A stretch of DNA of 64,000 nucleotides from Dryocola sp051307055 (GTDB taxonomy: Bacteria; Pseudomonadota; Gammaproteobacteria; Enterobacterales; Enterobacteriaceae), in the NCBI RefSeq assembly GCF_051307055.1, contig NZ_CP149994.1, positions 2,542,001 through 2,606,000 of the forward strand, in the 5' to 3' direction. The position numbers and the translations under genes are program-made. The notes below the pieces were generated by a model. That model saw only the letters and a program-made list of their open reading frames with translations. It made no database searches and was not told the DNA's origin. Shown here piece after piece: positions 51,675 through 61,116 of this stretch (position 1 is its first letter; each line of letters begins with the position of its first letter).

Positions 51675-52475
51675 TTATTTGGTGACGTCGGCGCCAAACC
51701 ATTTTTCGGACAGTTTTGCCAGCGAACCATCTTTTTGCATCCCGGCAATGGCTTTGTTCACCGCTTCCAGCAAATCCTCATTGCCTTTACGAATCGCCAC
51801 GCCCGCTTCCTGACGCGAGAACGCATCGCCCGCGACGGCCAGGGTATCTTTGGTTTTCTTCACCAGATCGAGAGCGGCGAGACGGTCAACCAGAATGGCG
51901 TCGATACGGCCAACGCGCAGATCCTGATATTTCGTCGGGTCATCATCGTAAGTACGGATGTCTACGCCCTGCACGTTTTCACGCAGCCACTGTTCGTAGT
52001 TGGTGCCCAGTCCCACGCCAACCTTTTTACCCTTCAGGTCCGCCGCGCTTTTAATGCTGCCTTCGTTGCCTTTTTTCACCAGCGCCTGAATACCGGAAAT
52101 GGTATATGGCGTTGAGAAATCATATTTTTTCTTACGCTCATCGGAGATGGTGACCTGATTAATCACCACGTCAATACGTTTAGAGTCCAGCGAAGCCAGC
52201 ATGCCGTCCCATTTGGTCGGTTTCAGCGCTGCCTTCACCCCAAGATGCTGGGCGAGCTGCTCGGCAAACTCCACTTCAAAACCGGTTAGCTTGCCGTCGT
52301 CGCCCTGGAAGCTGAACGGAGGATAAGTCCCTTCGAGGCCTACCAGCAGCGTGCCGCGCTCTTTAACTTTATTGAGCAAATTTTCTGCCGCAAACGTCTT
52401 TACGCTTGCACCCGCAACCAGCGCCACCGCCAGCACGCCCATCAGCGCCTGACGTCCTACCATTGCTAATTTCAT
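51675..52475 (-). CDS. tcyJ: Periplasmic L-cystine-binding protein TcyJ (FliY)
   Basis: 266 residues from the ATG at 52475, E. coli length. Signal peptide of about 29 residues (A-L-V-A-G-A-S-V-K-T-F-A), then a type II solute-binding fold with G-T-Y-P-P-F-S-F near the start and D-V-V-I-N-Q-V-T-I-S, ending W-F-G-A-D-V-T-K. Delivers cystine to TcyLN. Despite the older name fliY it is not a flagellar part; it only neighbours fliZ. Confidence 0.97.
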   Translation of the reverse strand: MKLAMVGRQALMGVLAVALVAGASVKTFAAENLLNKVKERGTLLVGLEGTYPPFSFQGDDGKLTGFEVEFAEQLAQHLGVKAALKPTKWDGMLASLDSKRIDVVINQVTISDERKKKYDFSTPYTISGIQALVKKGNEGSIKSAADLKGKKVGVGLGTNYEQWLRENVQGVDIRTYDDDPTKYQDLRVGRIDAILVDRLAALDLVKKTKDTLAVAGDAFSRQEAGVAIRKGNEDLLEAVNKAIAGMQKDGSLAKLSEKWFGADVTK

Positions 52476-52560
52476 AGTTACCCCAGCTATCAATAATTTT
52501 GTTGTAGTGTAGCGAGCTGGTTTTTAGCGTCAAAACCAGTCCGCTACAACTTATGCCATA

Positions 52561-53112
52561 TTAATATATATCGGAAGTTATATGATTTTCCTGGTATACG
52601 CAGGGCGTAGCCGTGAGCTGCATCTGAAACTGCCAGTATTTACGCAGCGCGATACGGTAGTTGTTGGTGCTGGTTTGCGGAAGCAAGGCGTCCAGCGTGT
52701 CGTCATGAAGGCTTTGCAATAAAGAAGGCGCGGAAACGGCCTGCTCTGAAAGGTGATTGCCCAGCCGACGCAGGCGGACAACGTACTCGCGAATGGTGCC
52801 GTGGCTCATCTCGGTTTGCTCGAAGAGATACTGCTTAAAGCCGATGATATCGAAGTAGTTGCCCTGCTCCTTGCAATGCAGGTCGCCGCAGAAGCGGCAC
52901 AGCGCCGTCCACGCCTGTTTTTCCACCTGCCAGGCGGCGTCATCAATGAGCGTATCAAGCTGCGCGATGGTCGTTTTATTGACGATTTCGCCACGGCAGG
53001 TAAGCGTAATGCGATCCAAAAGCTTGCCGCAATGCGCGCAGTGGGTCTGTGTGTGTTTAAAATCTTTAAGGTAGCGGCTTAGAGGCCGTCTTTTTGGTTG
53101 CTGCACCGTCAT
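52561..53112 (-). CDS. fliZ: Regulator FliZ
   Basis: 183 residues, E. coli length. Integrase-like core-binding fold with a basic stretch L-S-R-Y-L-K-D-F-K-H-T, two C-x-x-C pairs (C-A-H-C and C-x-F-C-G-D-L-H-C) and T-S-T-N-N-Y-R-I-A-L-R-K near the end. FliZ blocks sigma-S promoters in E. coli and raises FlhDC activity in Salmonella. 37 bases after fliA in the same operon. Confidence 0.96.
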   Translation of the reverse strand: MTVQQPKRRPLSRYLKDFKHTQTHCAHCGKLLDRITLTCRGEIVNKTTIAQLDTLIDDAAWQVEKQAWTALCRFCGDLHCKEQGNYFDIIGFKQYLFEQTEMSHGTIREYVVRLRRLGNHLSEQAVSAPSLLQSLHDDTLDALLPQTSTNNYRIALRKYWQFQMQLTATPCVYQENHITSDIY

Positions 53113-53149
53113 GATAATTTCCAGTGGTGAGATAATCGTGCGGCACTCC

Positions 53150-53869
53150 CTACAACTTACCTAATTTAGTGCGTAAGCGTTTAATGGCCTGGCTGTGCAA
53201 CTGGCTCACGCGAGATTCCCCCACTTCCAGAACGGCGCCAATCTCCTTGAGATTCAGCTCTTCCTGGTAGTAAAGCGTCAACACCAGCTGTTCGCGCTCC
53301 GGCAACGCCTCAATCGCGTCCATCACACGGCTGCGTAAATTGCTCTCCAGCAGGTGCTGCAGAGGATTCGCCTGCTGATGCTCCTCGGTGACCAGTTCGA
53401 TACTGTCGCCATGCTCTTCACGCCACTCGTCATATGAGAAGAGCTGGCTGTTGTTCGTATCGAGCAACATCTGGCGATATTCGTCGAGCGGGATACCCAG
53501 CTTCGCGGCCACCTCGGTTTCGGTGGCGTTGCGTCCCAGCTCTTGCTCCAGTTGACCAATCGCTTGCGCGACGCCGCGTGCGTTACGCCTGACGCTGCGC
53601 GGCACCCAGTCACGGCTGCGCAACTCGTCAAGCATCGCCCCGCGAATGCGCTGCACCGCGTAGGTAGTAAATGCCGTTCCTTGCAGGGCATCGTAACGTT
53701 CCACTGCGTTTAACAAACCGATGCCACCCGCCTGTAGCAGATCGTCAAGTTCCACACTCGCCGGCAATCGCACCTGCAGGCGCAATGCTTCGTGGCGCAC
53801 CAGCGGGACATAACGCTGCCACAGCGAGTGTTTATCCATCACACCATCAGCGGTATACAGTGATTCCAC
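53150..53869 (-). CDS. fliA: Flagellar sigma factor FliA (sigma-28)
   Basis: 239 residues starting at GTG (53869), as in E. coli. Region 2 (D-D-L-L-Q-A-G-x-I-G-L-L, about 44-55; Y-A-V-Q-R-I-R-G-A-M-L-D-E-L-R) recognises the GCCGATAA -10, and region 4 (E-I-G-A-V-L-E-V-G-E-S-R-V-S-Q) the -35. Held inactive by FlgM until the hook is complete. It drives the promoters noted for tar, MotR, fliC, fliD and the accessory receptor. Confidence 0.98.
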   Translation of the reverse strand: MESLYTADGVMDKHSLWQRYVPLVRHEALRLQVRLPASVELDDLLQAGGIGLLNAVERYDALQGTAFTTYAVQRIRGAMLDELRSRDWVPRSVRRNARGVAQAIGQLEQELGRNATETEVAAKLGIPLDEYRQMLLDTNNSQLFSYDEWREEHGDSIELVTEEHQQANPLQHLLESNLRSRVMDAIEALPEREQLVLTLYYQEELNLKEIGAVLEVGESRVSQLHSQAIKRLRTKLGKL

Positions 53870-53894
53870 GATAAACAGCCCTGCGTTAGTTGAG

Positions 53895-53921
53895 TTATCG
53901 GCATGATTATCCGTTTCTGGA
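53895..53921 (-). promoter_or_regulatory. fliA promoter, sigma-28 -10 element
   Basis: A perfect GCCGATAA (53902-53895) preceded by CCAGAAACGGATAATCAT, the arrangement I recall for the E. coli fliA promoter. The -35 is poor for sigma-28, consistent with FlhDC help and mixed control. Confidence 0.7.
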
Positions 53922-53992
53922 GGGCTTTTAATCGCAAGAATAGTGGGTGAAAGGGGGGGTTATTTAGTGAGTAAGTGAAATTACAAAGAAAA

Positions 53993-54012
53993 AACCCCGC
54001 CGGAGCGGGGTT
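53993..54012 (-). terminator. Terminator of fliC
   Basis: AACCCCGC / GCGGGGTT, 4-base loop, then T-T-T-T-T-C on the minus strand, 18 bases after the fliC stop. In E. coli the FliX small RNA is cut from this 3' region; I cannot tell if one exists here. Confidence 0.9.
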
Positions 54013-54029
54013 GGTCAGGTAAAAGGCGA

Positions 54030-55529
54030 TTAGCCCTGCAGCAGAGACAGAACCTGCTGTGGAACCTGGTTAGCTTTGGACAGCACGGAGTTACCGGCCT
54101 GCTGGATGATCTGCGCTTTAGACATATTGGACACTTCGGTCGCATAGTCGGCGTCCTGAATACGGGACTGCGCTTCAGACAGGTTGGTGGTGGTGTTGTT
54201 CAGGTTAGTTACCGCAGAATCCAGACGGTTCTGCACGGCACCCAGAGAAGAACGTAATTTATCAACCTGAGCGATAGCATCGTCCAGTGCGGCCAGCGGA
54301 GTTGTAGTTTTACCATCAGCTACTGCAGCCAGCGTCTCACCACCACTAGTTAAACCAGTTTTCAGATTGCCGCCATTTAATTTGTCTGCGTCATAAGTTT
54401 TCGCTGCAGAGCCAGTACCTACAGTAACAACCTGGGTTTTACCATCGTCGCCACCAAGTTTAATCGCTGCGTTAGTTACAGAATTACCTTTCTCATCGGT
54501 GTAATCAGCAGTTTTAACGGTAACTTCGCCGCCAGTTGAAACATTTGCCGCGTAAAGGTTACCGTCAGCATCTTTGATAGCATAAGTATCAGTATCGTTG
54601 CCTTGAGAATCCTGCAATTTAACCAAACTCGCGCCAGTTTTGATAGCGCTAGTAGCGGTATCGGCACCCCAAGTAACGTTAGTAGCACCAGTAGTAGTAG
54701 TGATAGCATTCACTGAAGTAGGTGAGCCAGCTGGAGTGTCCGAAGTACCGTCAACCAGCGTAACTGCACCGGTAGTTGCGTTGATATCTACTTTATAAGA
54801 ACCATCAGCAGCAGCACCGGTTGTGCCAGTTACAACAGCATAATAGTCGTCATTATCGTCTTTAACGATGCCAGTAATACTACCAGAGCCAAAACCAGTA
54901 ATCGCAGAGGTGTTGGTGGCGCTGTAGTCGACGTTTACAGTATTAGTAGTACCGGTACCGATAGTTGTAATCGCTGCACTGGTTTTAACAGCATCGTTGC
55001 CTTTCACGCTGAAACCATCCAAGCCCAAAGTGTGAGAGTCGATCTGTTTCAGGTCAATGGTAATTTTCTGACCATCGTTAGCGCCCACCTGAATATCCAT
55101 TTTGTCATTTTTTGCCAGCACGTTTACGCCGTTAAACTGGGTCTGGCCGGATACGCGGTCGATTTCAGACAGGCGGGATTTGATTTCGTCCTGGATAGAA
55201 GACAGATCGGACTCGGAGTTAGTGCCGGTGGTTGCCTGCACGGTCAGCTCACGAACACGCTGTAAGTTGTTGTTGATTTCAGACAGCGCGCCTTCGGTGG
55301 TCTGCGCCAGGGAGATACCGTCGTTGGCGTTACGCGCAGCCTGAGTCAGGCCTTTAATGTTAGAGGTGAAACGGTTAGCAATCGCCTGGCCCGCTGCGTC
55401 ATCTTTGGCGCTGTTGATACGCAGGCCGGAAGAGAGGCGCTCGATGGAGGTCGACAGCGCGGACTGGTTTTTGTTGATGTTGTTCTGAGTGATCAGCGAG
55501 AGGCTGTTGGTATTAATGACTTGGGCCAT
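54030..55529 (-). CDS. fliC: Flagellin FliC
   Basis: 499 residues. The conserved D0/D1 ends are intact: M-A-Q-V-I-N-T-N-S-L-S-L at the start, L-S-S-G-L-R-I-N-S-A-K-D-D-A-A-G-Q-A-I near 33-50 (which includes the D1 region read by TLR5), and V-L-S-L-L-Q-G at the end. The middle (~175-400) is Thr/Ala/Gly/Asp-rich and AT-richer, as in surface-exposed variable D2/D3 domains, and is the part least like other flagellins. No Cys. Exported with FliS as chaperone and capped by FliD. Confidence 0.98.
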   Translation of the reverse strand: MAQVINTNSLSLITQNNINKNQSALSTSIERLSSGLRINSAKDDAAGQAIANRFTSNIKGLTQAARNANDGISLAQTTEGALSEINNNLQRVRELTVQATTGTNSESDLSSIQDEIKSRLSEIDRVSGQTQFNGVNVLAKNDKMDIQVGANDGQKITIDLKQIDSHTLGLDGFSVKGNDAVKTSAAITTIGTGTTNTVNVDYSATNTSAITGFGSGSITGIVKDDNDDYYAVVTGTTGAAADGSYKVDINATTGAVTLVDGTSDTPAGSPTSVNAITTTTGATNVTWGADTATSAIKTGASLVKLQDSQGNDTDTYAIKDADGNLYAANVSTGGEVTVKTADYTDEKGNSVTNAAIKLGGDDGKTQVVTVGTGSAAKTYDADKLNGGNLKTGLTSGGETLAAVADGKTTTPLAALDDAIAQVDKLRSSLGAVQNRLDSAVTNLNNTTTNLSEAQSRIQDADYATEVSNMSKAQIIQQAGNSVLSKANQVPQQVLSLLQG

Positions 55530-55606
55530 GATTTAGTTTCCTGTGTTCAAATCTACGGTTTACGTGATTGGGCTTCCACCCCTCGGCTTCGTCGCCGTTA
55601 AACCTG

Positions 55607-55633
55607 TTATCGTCTGGTCCCCAACAACCTTTA
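55607..55633 (-). promoter_or_regulatory. Sigma-28 promoter of fliC
   Basis: Minus strand TAAAGGTT, 11 bases, GACGATAA; one mismatch at the -10. The start codon is 78 bases downstream. Confidence 0.85.
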
Positions 55634-55725
55634 GCATTTTTTTCGCCGCCCCGAATAATTTTTAGCGGCAGAAATACTCTTTCCCCCTGCCGCTATTCCC
55701 GCCATTAAAAAAAAGAAATTAACCG

Positions 55726-55752
55726 TAAACTTTGCGTTATTCAGGCCGATAA
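55726..55752 (+). promoter_or_regulatory. Sigma-28 promoter of fliDST
   Basis: TAAACTTT, GCGTTATTCAG spacer of 11, GCCGATAA (perfect -10). 42 bases before the fliD ATG. Confidence 0.92.
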
Positions 55753-55794
55753 TCCCGGTATTCATTTTACGCGTCGATACAATAAGGAATTTAT

Positions 55795-57213
55795 ATGGCA
55801 AGTATTTCAACGCTGGGAGTCGGATCGGGCCTGGATTTAAGCAGCATTCTGGATAGCCTGGAGGCGGCGGAAAAATCCTCTCTAAAGCCGATTTCGACCC
55901 AGCAGTCGTCTTATACCGCCAAACTGAGCGCCTACGGCACGTTGAAAAGCGCGCTGGAAACCTTCCAGACCGCCAATACCGCACTGAATAAAGCCGACTT
56001 ATTTACCGCCACGTCAACGACCAGCAGCAGCACGGCATTCAGCGCCACCACTACCGGCAGCGCGATTGCCGGGAAATATACGATTAGCGTCTCTCAGCTG
56101 GCGCAGGCGCAGACGCTGACCACCAAAAATAGCCAGGCCGACAGCAAAACGGCCATCGCTACCGGCGACAGCGTGCTGACTATCCAGCAGGGCGGCGATA
56201 AAAAACCGGTGACCATTGATATCAGCGCGGCCAACTCTTCGCTGAACGGTATTCGCGACGCCATCAATAATGCCAAGGCCGGCGTCAGCGCCAGTATTAT
56301 CAACGTTGGAAACGGCGAATACCGTCTGTCCGTCACCTCGGACGACACCGGCAGCGACAACGCTATGTCCCTGAGCTTCAGCGACGACAGCGACAGCGCC
56401 CTGCAGGCCTTTATGGGCTATAACGGCACCAGCACCGATGCCGCTAATGGCATGGAAGAGAGCGTCACGGCGCAGAATGCCAAACTAAAAGTTAATAACG
56501 TTGATATCGAAAACAGCAGCAACAGCATCAGCGATGCGCTGGAAGACATCACCCTTAATCTGAACGATGTCACTACCGGCAACCAGACGCTGACCATTAC
56601 CAAAGATACCTCGAAAGCTGAAAGCGCTGTCAAAGCCTGGGTCGAGGCCTATAACTCGCTGCAGGACACCTTCAGCAGCTTAACCAAATACACCGCCGTC
56701 GATGCCGGCGCAGACAGCCAGGACTCCAGCAACGGCGCGTTACTTGGCGACACTACCCTGCGTACTATCCAGACGCAGCTGAAAGGCTTGCTGACTAATA
56801 TGTCGGGCAATTCTTCATTCAAGACGCTGGCGCAGATTGGCGTCACCTCGGATGCGAGCACCGGGAAGTTAGAAGTAGATGACGACAAGCTGGCAGCGGC
56901 GCTGAAAAAAGATGCTTCCGGGGTCAAGGATATGATCGTCGGCGACGGTAAAGTTACCGGCATCACGACTACCATCAGCAGTAAACTGACCAGTTGGCTC
57001 TCCACCACCGGGATTATCCAGTCGGCGAAAGACGGCGTGAGTAAAACCCTGAACAACCTGACCGAGCAGTACAACACCGCCAGCGACCGCATCGACACAT
57101 TGATGGCTCGTTATAAAGCGCAATTTACCCAGCTGGACGTGCTGATGAACTCGCTGAACTCCACCAGCAGCTATCTGACGCAGCAGTTCGATACGACCAG
57201 CACCAGCAAATAA
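55795..57213 (+). CDS. fliD: Flagellar cap protein FliD (HAP2)
   Basis: 472 residues (E. coli 468). N-terminus S-T-L-G-V-G-S-G-L-D-L matches the family, with coiled-coil ends (D0/D1) and a Ser/Thr/Asp-rich middle. It forms the pentameric cap on which flagellin folds. First gene of fliDST. Confidence 0.97.
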   Translation: MASISTLGVGSGLDLSSILDSLEAAEKSSLKPISTQQSSYTAKLSAYGTLKSALETFQTANTALNKADLFTATSTTSSSTAFSATTTGSAIAGKYTISVSQLAQAQTLTTKNSQADSKTAIATGDSVLTIQQGGDKKPVTIDISAANSSLNGIRDAINNAKAGVSASIINVGNGEYRLSVTSDDTGSDNAMSLSFSDDSDSALQAFMGYNGTSTDAANGMEESVTAQNAKLKVNNVDIENSSNSISDALEDITLNLNDVTTGNQTLTITKDTSKAESAVKAWVEAYNSLQDTFSSLTKYTAVDAGADSQDSSNGALLGDTTLRTIQTQLKGLLTNMSGNSSFKTLAQIGVTSDASTGKLEVDDDKLAAALKKDASGVKDMIVGDGKVTGITTTISSKLTSWLSTTGIIQSAKDGVSKTLNNLTEQYNTASDRIDTLMARYKAQFTQLDVLMNSLNSTSSYLTQQFDTTSTSK

Positions 57214-57230
57214 TTAATTCAGGAGAAGAC

Positions 57231-57641
57231 ATGTACGGCGCAAAAGGCACGCAGGCCTACGCAAAAATCGGGGTTGAAAGCGCAGTCATGAGCGCCAGCC
57301 AGCAGCAACTGGTTACCATGTTGTTTGATGGCGCACTCAGCGCGTTAGTACGCGCCCGTCTTTTTTTGCAGGACGGCAATCTGGAAGGGAAAGGGCTTTC
57401 GCTCTCTAAAGCCATAAACATCATTGAGAACGGGCTGAAAAACGGGATCGATGAAGAGAGCGGCGATGAGCTGACTCAGAATCTGCTCGCGCTTTATGCT
57501 TATATGGTGCGTCGTCTTCTCCAGGCCAATCTACGTAATGATGCCAGCGCGATCGAAGAGGTCGAGAACCTGCTGAGAAACATTGCCGATGCCTGGAAAG
57601 AGGTCGCTCAGGCGCCTAATCACACTCGGGACGCAATCTAA
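57231..57641 (+). CDS. fliS: Flagellin export chaperone FliS
   Basis: 136 residues, four-helix bundle. M-Y-G-A-K-G-T-Q-A-Y start and L-V-T-M-L-F-D-G-A-L block are family marks. Binds the C-terminus of FliC to stop early polymerisation. The TAA overlaps the fliT ATG by one base (TAATG). Confidence 0.97.
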   Translation: MYGAKGTQAYAKIGVESAVMSASQQQLVTMLFDGALSALVRARLFLQDGNLEGKGLSLSKAINIIENGLKNGIDEESGDELTQNLLALYAYMVRRLLQANLRNDASAIEEVENLLRNIADAWKEVAQAPNHTRDAI

Positions 57642-58015
57642 TGAGCCACGCACCGCAACTGTATACCCTCTATCAGCAATTACTGGAAAAAAGTAAGAGG
57701 ATGCTGCACCTCGCCCGCGAAGGATTATGGGACGAATTAATCGCCAGTGAAATGGATTACGTTAATGCGGTGCATAAACTGACTCAATTCATGCAGGATA
57801 TTCAGCCCTCAGCGCAAACGCAGGAGCAGCTTCGCCCCGTGCTGCGCGCTATCCTCGACAATGAAAGCGAAGTTAAGCGCCTGCTGCAGGCGCGTATGGC
57901 CGAGCTTGCCAAACTGGTTGGGCAATCCTCCATACAAAAATCGGTGTTAACCGCCTACGGCAAACAGGGTGGTCACATCCTGGCGCCGCAGGACAAACTG
58001 GATACCCTCCCCTGA
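57641..58015 (+). CDS. fliT: FliD chaperone and FlhDC inhibitor FliT
   Basis: 124 residues, helical, L-Y-x-x-Y-Q-Q-L-L near the start. It carries FliD to FlhA, and once released binds FlhDC to lower class II transcription. Translationally coupled to fliS. Confidence 0.95.
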   Translation: MSHAPQLYTLYQQLLEKSKRMLHLAREGLWDELIASEMDYVNAVHKLTQFMQDIQPSAQTQEQLRPVLRAILDNESEVKRLLQARMAELAKLVGQSSIQKSVLTAYGKQGGHILAPQDKLDTLP

Positions 58016-58109
58016 CTCCCCAAGGTGCGGCAAAGATGGAGCTTTTTCGCACCGGGCATTTTTAAGCATATCATCCATAATTGAGATCCCTGTCTCATGG
58101 AACCTGAAT

Positions 58110-59597
58110 ATGCGTAACCCAACGTTGTTGCAATGCTTTCACTGGTACTCACCCGGCGGCGGTGAACTGTGGTCTGAAGTTGAGGCGCTGGCGCCTAATC
58201 TCAATAAAATCGGCATCAATATGGTCTGGCTGCCTCCGGCTTACAAAGGCAGCTCCGGCGGCTACTCCGTAGGCTACGACGTTTACGATCTGTTCGATCT
58301 CGGGGAATTCGATCAAAAAGGCAGCGTCGCCACCAAATACGGCGATAAAACGCAGCTTCTGGCCGCCGTCAAAGCGCTTAAAGATAACAACATTGCGGTG
58401 TTGCTGGATGTTGTGGTGAACCACAAAATGGGCGCGGATGAGAAAGAGCGTATTCGCGTTAACCGCGTCAATGCGGACAACCGCAATGACATCGACGATG
58501 AAATCATCGAGTGCGAGGCCTGGACGCGCTACACCTTCCCTGCCCGCAACGGCAAATATTCCCGCTTCATCTGGGACTACAAGTGCTTTAGCGGCGTGGA
58601 CCATATCGAAAACCCCGACGAAGAGGGCATCTTTAAAATCATCAATGATTATACCGGCGAGGGCTGGAACGAGCAGGTGAATGACGAGCTTGGAAACTTC
58701 GATTATCTGATGGGGAATAATATCGACTTCCGCAACCACGCGGTGACGGAAGAGATCAAATACTGGGCGCGCTGGGTGATGCAGGAAACCGGCTGCGACG
58801 GTTTTCGCTTAGATGCCGTCAAACATATCCCCGCCTGGTTCTATAAAGAATGGATAGAGCACGTGCAGGAAGTGGCTGAAACGCCCTTGTTTATCGTGGC
58901 GGAATACTGGTCACATAGCGTTGATAAGCTTCAGGAGTACATTGCGCAGGTAGAAGGCAAAACGATGCTGTTTGACGCCCCGCTGCAGATGAACTTCCAC
59001 CAGGCCTCACAGCAGGGCCGCGATTACGATATGAGTCAAATCTTCGCCGGCACGCTGGTGGAGGCCGATCCGTTCCATGCGGTGACGCTGGTAGCCAATC
59101 ACGATACCCAGCCGCTGCAGGCGCTTGAGGCTCCCGTCGAATCCTGGTTCAAACCCCTTGCCTACGCTTTAATTTTATTGCGCGAGAACGGCGTCCCTTC
59201 CGTCTTTTATCCCGATCTTTTCGGCGCCAGCTATGACGATGAAGGCGGCGACGGCGAGACGTATCATATTGATATGCCGATAGTAGAGCAGCTTGAGGAT
59301 CTGATTCACGCCCGCGAGCGCTTCGCTCACGGCGTGCAAACGCTCTGGTTCGATCATCCTAACTGCATTGCGTTCAGCCGCAGCGGCACCGAAGATTATC
59401 CAGGCTGCGTGGTCGTCCTCTCTAATGGCGATGAAGGCGAAAAAACCATTGAGCTTGGCGAAAATTACGGCGGCAAAAGCTGGCGGGACTACCTGAGCAA
59501 CAGGGAAGAAACCCTGACCACTGATGAAAAAGGCAGCGCAACATTTACCTGCAACGGCGGAAGCGTGAGCGTGTGGGTGCTGGCAGACGTGCTGTAA
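58110..59597 (+). CDS. amyA: Cytoplasmic alpha-amylase AmyA
   Basis: 495 residues from the ATG at 58110; the longer open frame back to 57969 is rejected because homologues start M-R-N-P-T-L-L. GH13 with no signal peptide. Nucleophile Asp in D-G-F-R-L-D-A-V-K-H, acid Glu in I-V-A-E-Y-W-S and third Asp in V-A-N-H-D-T-Q. Hydrolyses internal maltodextrins. A GC-rich hairpin without T-run follows at 59606-59624. Confidence 0.97.
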   Translation: MRNPTLLQCFHWYSPGGGELWSEVEALAPNLNKIGINMVWLPPAYKGSSGGYSVGYDVYDLFDLGEFDQKGSVATKYGDKTQLLAAVKALKDNNIAVLLDVVVNHKMGADEKERIRVNRVNADNRNDIDDEIIECEAWTRYTFPARNGKYSRFIWDYKCFSGVDHIENPDEEGIFKIINDYTGEGWNEQVNDELGNFDYLMGNNIDFRNHAVTEEIKYWARWVMQETGCDGFRLDAVKHIPAWFYKEWIEHVQEVAETPLFIVAEYWSHSVDKLQEYIAQVEGKTMLFDAPLQMNFHQASQQGRDYDMSQIFAGTLVEADPFHAVTLVANHDTQPLQALEAPVESWFKPLAYALILLRENGVPSVFYPDLFGASYDDEGGDGETYHIDMPIVEQLEDLIHARERFAHGVQTLWFDHPNCIAFSRSGTEDYPGCVVVLSNGDEGEKTIELGENYGGKSWRDYLSNREETLTTDEKGSATFTCNGGSVSVWVLADVL

Positions 59598-59726
59598 GGG
59601 CGGGTCCTCTCCTTCCCGGAGAGGGCCATTGCGCCAGCCGCGACGAAGCCGCAAAATTTAACCTAAGCTTAACTTCATGAAGAAAGCCTTTTGGCTACTG
59701 AAAAGTAGTTAGCGAGAAACCTGTCG

Positions 59727-61055
59727 ATGAATTTTGTAACCTGGACCGCCGCATCCGGTGCTTTGCTGTTAGTGATGTCATTAAGCTATGGCTGGATCAG
59801 CCGCAGCGTCGTTCCTCTTTTTGGTCTTTATCTGCTGGTGGGTATTGTCTGCGGCCCCTGGGTTCTGAACCTGCTCAATATTGATATCGTCAAATATTCC
59901 ACCATCATCGCCCACGTTTCCGAAGTGGCGATGGCGGCTTCGCTGTTTATGACCGGTCTGAAGATCCGCATACCTTTCAGATCGGCCGGCTGGAAAATGG
60001 GCGTGCTGCTGGCCGGCCCCGCCATGTTGCTGACCGTGGGCAGCATTATGCTTGCCGCGCATTACCTTCTGGGAATGAGCTGGCCCATTTCCCTCGCCTT
60101 CGCGGCGATCGTCGCGCCGACCGACCCGGTACTGGCCAGCCTGATTGCCATTAACGACGCACGCGACGACGACAGCCTGCGCCTGTCGCTTTCCACCGAA
60201 GCGGGGATGAATGACGGAACCGCCCTGCCCCTGCTGATACTGGCGCTGATGCTTTTCAGCAGCGATGACGGCATAACCACCTCCGCCCTTACCCACTGGT
60301 TTACGGTAGAGGTGATATGGGCGCTGGTGGCAGGCGTCTTCATCGGCTACATGCTGGGGTATGCCATTGGGCTGCTGGCTACGCATTTTCGCTATACCCA
60401 GCGCGAGTTTGCGCCAAGCGATTTTATCGCGCTGGCGCTGATAGCGCTTAGCTACGCCATTGCGCTTTCGCTTGGCGCTTCAGGCTTCCTCGCCGCTTTT
60501 GCTGCGGGAGTCGGGTTAAGGAGCGCGGAGATTAAAGTTCAGCGATATTTCCCGGACGAACGCGAAGAAGAAGACGGTACCGCGCTGCCGGCTGAAATCA
60601 TGGTGAATCCGCATCAAAGACACGAGTTTGCAGAAACAACCCGCGTCAAAGCGATGGGGCTGGTGATTGGCGACGCCCTCTCTTTCGGCGATACCGTCGA
60701 GCGCCTTTTCGCCGCCGTGCTGATCATTATTCTGGGCATCACCCTTGCCCAGCACTGGCAGCCCGATGGGCTGCTTATCGCGGCGCTACTCTTTATCATC
60801 GTTCGCCCGCTGGCGGTTTACGCGGTGACATGGGGCGTTTCGACCTCCGGCTATCAGCGAATGACTATTGGCTGGCTGGGTATACGCGGCATAGGAAGCC
60901 TGAACTATATCGCCTATGCCTGGACACACGGCATGCGCGGCGACCAGGCTAACTATATGATGGACTGCGCGCTGACGCTGGTAGTGGCAAGCGTAATAAT
61001 TCACGGCATTACCGTTAACCCTCTGCTGGCGTTACGGCGCAAGCGAAAGTCATAG
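59727..61055 (+). CDS. CPA1-family Na+(K+)/H+ antiporter
   Basis: 442 residues, about 12-13 membrane helices. A-P-T-D-P-V-L-A-S (helix 4 analogue) and E-A-G-M-N-D-G (helix 5 analogue) are the ion-site motifs of NhaP-type antiporters. A charged loop of acidic residues (E-R-E-E-E-D) lies near residue 275. Single gene between amyA and yedD that E. coli K-12 does not have here. Ion choice (Na+ or K+) is not readable from sequence. Confidence 0.85.
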   Translation: MNFVTWTAASGALLLVMSLSYGWISRSVVPLFGLYLLVGIVCGPWVLNLLNIDIVKYSTIIAHVSEVAMAASLFMTGLKIRIPFRSAGWKMGVLLAGPAMLLTVGSIMLAAHYLLGMSWPISLAFAAIVAPTDPVLASLIAINDARDDDSLRLSLSTEAGMNDGTALPLLILALMLFSSDDGITTSALTHWFTVEVIWALVAGVFIGYMLGYAIGLLATHFRYTQREFAPSDFIALALIALSYAIALSLGASGFLAAFAAGVGLRSAEIKVQRYFPDEREEEDGTALPAEIMVNPHQRHEFAETTRVKAMGLVIGDALSFGDTVERLFAAVLIIILGITLAQHWQPDGLLIAALLFIIVRPLAVYAVTWGVSTSGYQRMTIGWLGIRGIGSLNYIAYAWTHGMRGDQANYMMDCALTLVVASVIIHGITVNPLLALRRKRKS

Positions 61056-61116
61056 GCTGCGGGGAAGCGTGGACCATTTCCCCTGAGCGAAATAGCGGCG
61101 CAGGGGAAACAAAGCG

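Noticed and set aside
57969..58109. Extension of the amylase frame upstream to an earlier start
   Set aside because: It overlaps fliT and the added residues do not resemble AmyA, whose homologues begin at the ATG at 58110.
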